Shown one piece after another: positions 24,501 through 36,500 of a DNA stretch of 64,000 nucleotides. Numbering within the stretch: the first letter of the stretch is position 1; every line of letters starts with the position of its first letter. The DNA comes from Sinotaia quadrata (taxonomy: Eukaryota; Mollusca; Gastropoda; Architaenioglossa; Viviparidae): assembly GCA_028829895.1 (NCBI GenBank), contig CM054177.1:39677564-39741563 (forward strand). Direction: 5' to 3'. The notes under the pieces are model-generated. The model saw only the letters and a list, made by a program, of their open reading frames with translations, had not been told where the DNA came from and ran no database searches. Position numbers and translations under genes: made by a program.

Positions 24501-27500
24501 TTGAAATTAAAACATTCAAGTGTTTCTGTTTCTTGAATATCAAATGAAGTACACATAATTGGCTTGCATTTAGAGACCATGATGTATTAAAAACAATATA
24601 AATCTTTAAATACAATGTACTAAATGTACAATGTGGCAAGTTGCTGACACTATGACAGGCACATGGGAAAATTGAGACTGACTGAGAACAACAAATTCTT
24701 TTATCTCACTGTTCACATTCATGGCTTTCATCTCACTGCTCACAATCATGGCCTTCATCTAACTATAAATAAATGTAGTGACAGTTTCTTAGTTGTGTAT
24801 AAATTGCACTCTCAACTTATTTAAAAACATTTAGGCTTATTCTTTCTGGCATGATACAAACATGAAGTTACACGATGATTGTGCAGCTCCATAGCCTGAC
24901 AATAGATATAAGGACAGTGAAAAAGATAATGCTTGGTTAAATTTAATTTTTTAAAAATTGGTGAGTCCACTACCCTATTCTGTGAAATGTCCCTCCTTTT
25001 TCTTGATTGAAACTTTAGAATTTAAGTCAAAATCAACAATGAGACCAAAAAAAATTTTTTTCACAAAGCATTTATAAATACAATAATCAAGAACTGAGTA
25101 TATTTTCAAAATTTCTTTACAGATTGGTAATTGGGTGTTTCGACAGCACATCTGCTCCCATATTTTCTTTACTTGGGATATGTTCAATGATAAATTTATA
25201 CTCTTGAAGTAACAGAGTCCATCTAGTAAGCCTGGTGTTGTCATATGTGCTACTTCACAAGTAAGTCAAAGTCTTATGATCGCACTGTAAAATAAATGGT
25301 TTTGAATACAAGTAGGCATCAAACTTCTTTAGCGCCCATTTGATAGCTAGGCATTCTTTCTCAATGGTAGAATAGCGAGTTTCGTGATCTAGCAATTTCT
25401 TCGATGTGTGTGCTATCGGAAGGTATTTGTCTTCTGTTTGCTATAAGAGTACAGCACCAAGGCCTCAGTTCTCACTATGAAACCCTTGTCAAATTAGGTA
25501 ATTGCAGAACAGGTTTACAGGTTAGGATTTCTTTTACCTTTTCAAAAGCAGTGTTACACGCGTCAGTCCAACGTACCTTAGTGGGTTCTTTATTACCTGT
25601 TACATCAGTCAATAGTTTCATAAGCATACTAAATTGGGGGACAAAGTTACTAATGTAGCCTCTTAAACCCAAGACTGCCCTGACCTGCTTTTTTGTAATG
25701 GTACAATCATATTGCATATGGCAGCAGTTAAATCTAAATTTGGGCTGATCTGCCCTTTTTTCACAATATGACCTAAAAATTCTGTTTCTCTAAAGCTGGC
25801 ACGGACTTTCGAGGGTTTTACCATTAGTATGTGTTGCTCAAGCATAACGAGCAAACCACTCACTGAATGTAAATGTTTTATTGTTGTTGAAATCTATTTC
25901 TAATTTTTTTCTAATTTTAAATATCACAGTACTGCTGTATATCAGTTTTTAAAAGTTGATATCTATTTGTGCATTTAGACTGCTTCTTTGCATAGTCCCA
26001 TTTATGTTCTTTTTCTAAACATTTTGTTTTCTGTTTAGATTTTGGTACAAGGAATAGCTTGGTTGTTTCCAGGCTTTCATTATGTTTGGCTAGCTGAAGA
26101 AACCAAAAGAAACCTTCCTGTTGAACTGGATTTTGTTAATGAAGGTCACAACTGTGAACATGTCGCTCATATGCTAGAACATTTGCATTTTCTAAAGGTA
26201 AAACTGTATTTTAAAAATTAACAAAGCAACACACATGCATGCATGCACTCATACACACTGAAACATGTGGGTGAATATGACAATAGATGTCACTATCATA
26301 TGTCACATTTATTTCACTTGCACCCTACAGCTTAGACAAGAATACAATCACATGTCACATTTATTTCACCTGCACCCTACAGCTTAGACAAGAATACAAT
26401 CACATGTCACATTTACTTCATTTGCACCCTACAGCTTTGACAAGAATACAATCATGTCACATTTACTTCACTTGCACCCTACAGCTTAGACAAGAATACA
26501 ATCACAGATCAATGTGCTGTCTCACTGGGAAAAAACCTTCTAGAGCAGATGTAGTCTTGCAAAAGATATCATCCCAGGCTGGGTTGCTGACTGATGATGG
26601 TTTGATTTAGGGTGAAGTAGAACAACAGTAATAATAATATAACAGTGCAGGTATGGAATGTAGAGTGTGCTCTCACACCAGAAGTGGACCAAGAAGGAGT
26701 TAAAGTTCTCTCTACATTTGTGTGGGAGTGTTTCAGTACAAGAAATCTGCTTAGAAACTGCTGTACATATTTACTTTTACTGGAACCCTGACCTCTAAGC
26801 AATAGCACATCGGCTTAAACATTAGATCTGGAATCTTGGTTTTGGCATTAGTAGTTAGGTGTTAGACACTACTCATGCTGACATAATTGCAAACTTTTTT
26901 TTATTTAGGTCGCATGTGTGCTGACAGAATGTAGGTTGCAAAGTGCGAGAAAGTCATGGATTTGAATTTGACTGGATCAGGAGTGAGTATAGATAGAGAT
27001 GGATGTGGTTTCAAGAGTAATAAAAACAATTAGAAATTCTATTCCTAACTCTTGTGCAAAACATCTCTTTGGGTGAATGTTGAGATTGAGTCCCTCCCTA
27101 GTGTGGGTTGTATATGGAACAGGCGACCCTTGGCTAGAGGTTTTTTTTCCTGTTTGTCTCCTTCATGGTTCATTTTCTATCTTATTCTGAAATCTACAAA
27201 TCTATGAAGTCAAGTTCTCATTGTGACAGTGACTGCAATGCGGCTTGGACTTAATCAGACTTTTTAATCCAAAAATCACTGTATAATGAGAAACTAGTGT
27301 AATAGTGTATAGTGTAATCTGCTGATTCTTTAAAGATTGTTCAATTTTCTTTTACTATTTTTATTAATTGTTCAGTCATGTGTATCTGTTAATGAAATGT
27401 AAATTCTTTGTTTGTACTTTATCATAACTTGTAGTGATAGTCTCATAATTATGTCTTCTTCTCTCTCCATCTCTACATCTATTTATATACCTATTGTATA

Positions 27501-30500
27501 AAATCTATTTCTCTGTTTAAAAACTGAGTGGAGGCGTGAGTCGAATTGACATCATTGCACTCGCATATCAGCATAAAAGTTACAGATGTGCATATAGAAC
27601 CAGTGTCCCATACTCTGCTCAGCACTTGTAGATGTTTTGTACCATAACTAAATGCTAATGTTGATATGATTCATTATTACAAAGTCACCTCAGACTACAG
27701 TTGTGACATCCGATAACTCATATCCCCAAGTGGAAGGGTCGCTCAGCAACAGATGACAAAGATGATACATACAATGCAATATGGATTTTACCTAAATTGA
27801 AGATGATTAAAAATTAGACAAAAAGTGAATGAAAAATTAACAAAAAGATTTATAAAAGAAATAATAAAAGGTCAGTCAAAATGCAACAATTTCAATAATC
27901 AATCCTAAGCTGTCCCAGAAGATTAGCTAAGTAGCAAGCAGACTAATCTGTTCCCTATGTATCCAATTACTAAATTAAATTATTCACTGTTTATCAAGGG
28001 ACCCTTTCCCCTTTTACTAAACAGTTAATTTTGAATGTGAACATTCATCATTTACTATTTATCTTGAAGGACACTTTCCCCTTTTACTATAGAGTTAGTT
28101 TTGAATGCGAACATTCATCATTTACTTTGAAGGACACTTTCCCCTTTTACTATAGAGTTAATTTTGAATGCAAATGTTCACTTCCCCTTTTACTATACAG
28201 TTAATTTCAGATGTGAATGTTCATCAATCACTATTTGGCTCGAGGGATACTTTCCCCTTTTACTATACAGTTAATTTCAGATGTGAATGTTCATCAATCA
28301 CTATTTATCTTGAAGGACACTTTCCCCTTATTTTGAATGTGAATGTTCACTTCCCCTTTTACTATACATGTAATTTCAGGTATGAATGTTCATCAATATA
28401 CTGTTTTAGTGTTTATCTCAAGGGGCACTTTCCCCTTTTACTATATAGTTAATTTCAAATGTGAATGTTCATTAGTACACTATTTGTCTCAGAAAAGTTC
28501 TGTGAAGTATCATACTTCCAACACTAACAAACAGGAAACTTATCTTGCATTAGCACTGCTAGCATTGCACTGCCAAGGTATTGCAGACATCACATGACCT
28601 TCAAAATATCATCTGTTCTCGTTATGTTGATATACTCACACCATGCTGACTTGAATAAAGACTATGTGAGATCATCAATAGACGATACCATGAAGAAACT
28701 GATAACCAATTTGGAACCACACCAAGAGGAAAACCAACAGGAAAAAAAAGAACCCTGCCAATCCATAAATGCAGTATTAAATACCTTATAAAGATTATCT
28801 GATTGTGAATGTGTCCACAAGAGTAATTCCCTGGGTTACACTTTTTGCTGCTACTCTGACAAGAATTATAAATTAGAATAAACATTGTTCCAATATAAAT
28901 CAATTCTTTCATACAATAAATTCAGCAAATATTTATACCTTTACTTCCTGCAAAATGAAAGAGTTTGGGGAAAAACACTGTATTCTTGTGACAATTTTGA
29001 ATCCATCCTAATCATTCGCTCTCTTTTTTTCATATGTCAGTACAACTCCAAATATACTCACATACTAAGTTTACAATGCTAGCAATTGGACTGTACTCTG
29101 CTGAACCTCTTGTCCAGGATGGTTTTAGAAAAAGTTATTCATAATTCTTTCTAGAATTATGAATTCTTTCTAATTTCAGTTCCCATCACATGACATACAT
29201 CATATTTTGTCCTTGGGCACTCAGTATTAATGAGCTGATTTTCACCTTCCATTCATAAGTGAAGTATTCGTACTTGGGCTAGACTTACCCTGCCCTTTAG
29301 CTTACACTGTTTAATTTGCCAACATCTAAGTGGCTTCCATTTCCTATTGTTAAATTCCCCAAGCATTACTATCAACCTGAGGTCAGGGTTTTATTCCTGT
29401 GCACATTCATGACTAACATTTCCATTTGCACCTATACTCACATATGAAGAAAAACATCCGGCATGTGTTTTTTTTTTATTTTTAAAGTGGTTGACTAAAT
29501 TTTACACTATGTACCTTTAACATTTAAACCATTCATTCTGTATTATAATTTTATTTTTAATATTATAATATTTCTTTAATGAATCTAGCATTAAATTATA
29601 TATGTATATCTCCAAGGAGATTAACAGACATACTAAAGATATCTTGACTGATTAAAAAAAAAAAACACTCTAAATTTTTAATAAAATAATTTTGATAAAT
29701 AATTTAATTAAAATAATATTTTTATCATCTATGAAGATTGATTTCAAATTAAATAAATGATTATTGATTCAATTTTATTTTTACTAGTTTTAAAAAAAAA
29801 AGAAAATCAACCACATACACAAGCATTTAAATTAATAGTAAAGGTGTTTTAAAATGAAGTTTTTGTAGTTCAAATGCACAAGCATGTAAAATGATGGTAA
29901 ATACTTAATGAAGATGCTTCCAATGACTCTTTCTATGAATATTGATTTCTGAATTATAACTTCATTTTTACTAGTGTTTTTTTAATGTATGCAGCAGTGT
30001 GGTGTAGAATAAGTTTGTCTTTGGCTGAAATATACACAACACACCATTAATTGAGTAATTTTGTTAGCAAGAAAAAATTTCTCAAATCACATTTTTGTGA
30101 TGACACATCAGAATGCACAGACATGAATTATCTTCAGTGTTGCCAAGTTTCGAAGAGATGATCAATTTCCACTTTACATTGGCTTTCAGTGAGAATGGTG
30201 AATAGGATATCACCCTCATTTATTCATCATCCAGTGAGTATGGTGAATACAGTATTACTCATTCATTAACTTGCTCAGCTTTCTGTAAATAAAGTGAATA
30301 AATATTACTCACTAGAATATATCAGTTTCCTGTGAGTGTGGTAAATAAATTTTCTATTTCATACTTTAAGAATGGTGATTGGATGTACTGAGAGTGCAGT
30401 GAGATTAGTTCTATTCAAGTGCTTGTGAAAAGATATGTTTGTAGCTGTTCTCTTTAATGCTGTTTACATTCACCCAGCTTTAATGAATTATGTGCTTTTT

Positions 30501-33500
30501 TATTCACATTTAGTCTATTTAATGTTGTTTGTTACGTAATTTTTTTTGAGGATGTAATCTCAATGTTTTTTAATTTCCTAAAAAAGTATGCATAATAAAT
30601 TGTTTGATTTGAAAATTAACCAACTTATGGCAAAAGAGACCAACTTATGCAAGTTATGGCAAAAGAGGAAAACCCCACATTCTGCTCCAAACACTCTCAA
30701 AACAAACAGAAAAGACTGGCTGAAAGTTTAATATAAGTAAATGTCAACGTTAAATATAATTAAATACCACAAAAATTGTAAAGATGTATTGATTTTAGAT
30801 ATTGTTAGTAGAAGTTTGCATACAAACATGTTGATTTATCTAGGTACCCACAATCTATTGGGATATGTCTTCACCAAGGGTGCTTACCATGGAATTCTGT
30901 GAGGGAGGAAAAGTTGATGATCTCCAGTATATGAAACAGCATGGTATATCAGTGGATGAGGTGTGTTTTCTCATTTCTTTATAACTTTCTTGACATACAT
31001 TGTTTTGTATTAGGCCTGTTGACTGATGACCAGGTTAAAATCACAAGTTTACAACAGTGCACAATATTTGGATGTACACAACGCAGATAATAATACTAAA
31101 TATCACAAACATTTTATTTATTTGTCATATAAAATTTAAAATATTTGTTTGGAAGAAAATTCAGCACACTTTCAAAAATTTTATTTCTTTTTCATTTATT
31201 TCTTTATAAAAGAACACTTTAATTTTCCAACTAAAATGGGGTGTGCTCATATATGGAATACATATAAAAATGGAAATTTGTATTTGAGAGTAATTTTTTT
31301 AAAACATTAAATAAGTAAAATTACAATAAAAGTATGTCAGCAAAGCTAAATCTCTGAAATTTTAATTTAATTTATGCATGTGTAAATCAAGAATTTAGTG
31401 TTTCAGTAAGTACCAAATAAAATGCTAACATTTCATAATATACACACCTGCCAACTCTCATAAATTTTTGTCTCCCAATTTGTTATATATTTCTTTTTTC
31501 TGTAATTAGTCTAAAATATACAATGGTTCTTTCACATTGCAAAAAATGGTGGATAAAATCACAATTTTTTTTTTTTTTAAAGAACCTTTCATTTCCTCCT
31601 ACATGAACCACAGGTTTTTGAATGAATATAAATGAGAGTTACTTCCCATTAACAAGATTTTGTTGCTTCATTTCAAGGAAACATTTCATCAATCTTCATT
31701 CATATGTTTCATTGTGCTTTGTTTTACTTGAAAGCAAAGGGAATACATACTCCTAAACCCTTTCTAATATTGAAATATTTTAAGATTATAGAAAGGAAAA
31801 TTGCTTTCAAAGAGTGGCTGCAAGCAGAGAAGAAGCATTTACTATTTAGTACTTCATGCACATGAGACTGGGATAAAGAGAATAAGATTAGTTGTGGAAT
31901 GAAATCCATGGCACATATCAATTGTAGAAGTTCTGAAGGCAAGCATGGATGAGAGAATGGTTTTCTACTAAAAGAAATGGAGATGGCTCTAATAACTATT
32001 ATAATTTATTAAATATTAAAACTTAGAATTTAAAAAATAACTATTAAAATTGCAATTGTGGTATGGGCCAAGCTTTCTTTTGCATTCGCATGGTATAGTT
32101 ATTTGTTTAATTGTTATTTATGTGTCATTTACCCTGGAGTGCATACCATATTTAGTTAGAACTGACTTTTCTGTAACACATTAAAGATACAGAACAAACA
32201 AAATAGACCTATAAACTCAGTGAAGTAACAACCAACATTTCAGTTTACTGATTCCACCAAATTTAGAACTAGACTGGTGTACATAATGATATAGAACCAA
32301 AAGCAAATCAATCATTGATTATTTGGTCATGTCCTGCCACAGATTTGTACTAATAAGAGTACACATTCACTTGCTTCAAAACAAAACAAAGCACAAAAAA
32401 GATCATAAAAGCTTACTGAAAATATAAGCATTGCATCTCAGTATAACTGTATTATCAGTATTAATGTATCAATGTTAATATTACTAATTTGTTGATTTCG
32501 TAAAGTTAGTCTGAAATTTTTAATTGAATTTTTCTTTTTAAGTTTTGCATAATATTTATTTCAATCTGAAATGTATCTTTTAATGAAGTTTTCTGTTTGA
32601 TTTTTGTTTAAATGAATTAATGGATAAAAGTGTGGTTGGTGATTCATTCCTATGAAAATGCCATAATAAACTTTACATTGAGATTTTTTAAAGTGGCAGG
32701 TACGAATAAAATATTATTAAAAGAAAACTCATTTGGAATATATATTATAATAATACAGCATTTACTTAATGATTTGTGTTTTAATAGAAAGTAAAAGAAA
32801 AATTATAAGAAAAAGGAAATTTAATATTTTATTCAGTGTGTATGTGCACTTGTATGTTTGTGTGTGATTCTTTATAATTTTTTCTTTTTTGCTGTTCTTT
32901 ATCATTATTGCTTTACTTGTTTATTTCATCATTGAATTGTTTTAGTATTTGAAGGATTGTAATAGTTTGAATCATTATTTAGTTCTACTGACCATATCTT
33001 TGCCATAAGGTTTTCAGTTTATTAGTCCTGAAGGTTTTCAAGAATAGAACCCTTGTTGGATTGCTGTAGCTATCCATTATGTTTATTCATGAATTACTGA
33101 AATATGATTAAAATAATAATATAATAGCGTAAAACACACAACATAAAAAATCTGATAAAAGACTTTCTCCACATGATTTTTCAGAGCAGGTGTCTCAGAA
33201 GCTGGGTCAATTATACAGTGAGATGATTTTTGTCCATGGTTATGTTCACTGTGATCCACACCCAGGAAATGTTCTTGTTAATCACACTTCCAAGGGCACA
33301 CAACTTGTTCTCTTGGATCATGGACTCTATCAGGTATACATATACTAGGTAGCGGCACAGTCGCCCGCCAGCCACTATACTTTTGTAAAAGTGCACATTT
33401 TCGTTACTTTTTCATTCACTGATTTCTCAACAACCAAAGCATTGTTTAACTAAACAAACATTCAAAATCAAGCTTAATGTTTCTATTTTCATATGATTGT

Positions 33501-36500
33501 CAATTTGTATGTGGAAACTACGCTGATTGAATAAAGTTGACTAATTTTTCACCCGTGTCGAGTTTTGTCCTGCTGATTTACGTGACTTAACAGAATGCGC
33601 GTTTTGATATACCTCGTTTCTTACCTTGGCAGAAATCTCACAAACACACTACACACATAAATTTGGTATCAAAATGAAGATAATTAAATGCAGCGTTGAT
33701 TGGCTATTTCCTGGTGTGGTTTTTTCCAGTATACATTTTAAAAATTAGTTTTAAAACGAACTTCGGCAAGAAATCAGCAATTTTCGTCGTAAAAAAATGG
33801 TCAAAAGTACACAAGTACTAGGCTTGAATGAAAGGTCTTTCCAAACCCTTTTGAATGAGGTATGGGGTTAATGTATTCATGATCTGTGAGACACTCGCAA
33901 TCCAATCAAACGTAGCGAACTAAATACGATCGGTCTTACAACAATGGCTTCCAACATTGTAACGAACGCACTTCATTCCAAAGTGAAATCATGAAGTTTA
34001 CACTAAATTTAATACTGCATTATTGCTTTAGATAAGTACTTTAGTTGCTATTCTTTAAAGGGGTTATAGTTATATTATGTAATAGCTTAGTATGATTTAT
34101 TTTTTAGCAGTTTTTTCTTTCGAAATTAGTGGGTCTGTCACATCATGTCGCATTCGACTTGAAATATAGGAAATATAGTAAGTTTTATGAAGATAAGATA
34201 GATGAATTACAAACTTGGAAGTGTTAATATTTCATTTTAATTTTATAGGTATTGGATGTCACTTGGTTCATTCATAAATCGATGTTGAATTAGGTCACTA
34301 CAAAAATCAAGGGAGTCTATCAATATATATATTGCAAAGATGCTACTTCTATTGTTCTACGCTGATGTTTCATAGTTTGACTTCTCTGTTTAAATAATTA
34401 GGCCTACTTAAAATCTCAACAGTTTAAATTTAGTGCAAATATAGTTTATTTCAGAAAAAGTAAGAAAGCTGAAATTATTTTAATTATAAGGAAGATTAGG
34501 CTGTCAGTATTTACATGTTGCAAAGATGCTACTTTCACTTCTAACCTTGACGTTCCACGTTCAAGCCTAGTATTGGTGTACTTTTGACCATTTTTTAATG
34601 AAGAAAATTGCAGATTACTTGCCAACTTTTGTTTAAAATTCGTTTGTAAAATGTGTACAGAATAAACCAAGCCAAACTTCCTAGCAGTAGATACAGCATT
34701 TAATTATCTTTATTTTGATACCAAATATATGTGTGTAATGTGTTTGTGTGTGGCACAATTGACACAAGCCAAGGTAAAAAATACTGTATGCCAAAACACA
34801 CATTGTCTTGTAAATCTGCTGGATAAAACAGGTGAATAATTATCAACTTTATTCAATCCATGTACTTTCCACATACAAGCAAGATATACAAATTTACAAT
34901 CATAAGAAATAGATATGGATAGTGTGCTTACTAACTAGGTGCATGTCCATGCTTGTGCACACATACCTACATGTGTGTGAGTGAGAGAGTATTTGTTCAT
35001 GTATATTTATGCATTTGTATGCATTTGTACATGTGCATGCATGCGTGTTATACACCTAGAGATAACTGCATAAGAACATCAACACCAATGAATATTATGG
35101 CATACAAACATGATTAGTCACATACACATTTGCAAATCACACAGACACACAAACACATATATTTTGTATAAAATAAACAACAGGCTAAAAACCAATTGAC
35201 TTTCTTTTCTCCAGACTTTAACAGATGATTTTCGCGTTAACTATAGCAAGATGTGGCTGTCAATGATAAATGCTGATGTGGAAGGCATGAAACGTTATGC
35301 AGAGGCTATGAATGTTGGTAATTTATTTGGCCTCTTTGCATGCATGCTGACAGCTCGGTCATGGAAAGCACTAGAAAAAGGAATCAGTAAACATGAATTT
35401 ACTGAAACTGAGGTAAGCCACATAGTAGTTTATTTTTTGAAATCCACTCATTTTCTCAAAGGTAATAAAACATTTTGTATATTTTTAATTAATAAATTAT
35501 TATCAGCAAAGAGTAAATTCTCTGCAGTCATATAATTACTTTTGTTACTAAGGGTATTCAAAAACAGAAATATATAAAAATTAAGATATTTACTATATTC
35601 AGAAATAAAAATTAAGATATTTACTAAATAATCAAGTAGACATTATATGTAATTTCTCTCAGATTAATATATAACTATTAATAGTTGACATACATATGAA
35701 AGGATAAGTGTGCTTTTACTGTAGTACGATAGGATACTAGATAATGTGTTATCTTATATGACTGTACTAATTTCAAAGTGGTATAGTAATATTAATAAAT
35801 ACATGTACAACTGAGAACAATTCACTCAGTTTGTTCTACGTATGTTTATATGTTCCTGTTGTTGTAACATTGCTATCTGTAGTATGCATTTTTAGAATAA
35901 AGCTTATTTGCTGGTGTCAGTTTGAATATCAACTTTTTTAGGTTATGTGCTTGATCATTATGTTTGTGCGTGAGTTATATTTTGTTTCAAGCCTGTTTAA
36001 ATATCTACCATTGCTAATTACCAAGTAACTGTTGTTACTTATCTTCCTACATTTATCTTATTTGAGTAACTGTTGTTACTTATCTTCCTACATTTATCTT
36101 ATTCGAGTAACTGTTGTAGTGCAGTATGTTTACACCTGAGAACAGTTTTGTGCAATTTAAAGAAAACTATTTTCAGTTTTTATTTGAAATTGAATTAAAT
36201 CATTATTATTCTACACAATTTATTGCAGGGAACACAAATCAAGATTAATGTTGGCAACTACTTATTTGAAATTTCTGAAATCTTGAATCGCGTGCCAAGA
36301 CAGCTATTACTCATTCTCAAAACAAATGATGTACTACGTGGTATTGAGACTTCATTGCATACGCGTGCCAGTGCCACTTCTTTTATCAACATGTCAAAAT
36401 GTTGTATAAGAGCTGTGGCAGAAGAAAAACGACGTCATAGCAAAGGATGTTTTAATTACTTCATTAAGATCTACATTGTAGAAAAGTGGCAGCTTTTAAA

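Noticed and set aside
26780..27130. tRNA gene
   Set aside because: A-box-like and B-box-like sequences are too far apart and no cloverleaf can be drawn; kept only as a weak SINE candidate.
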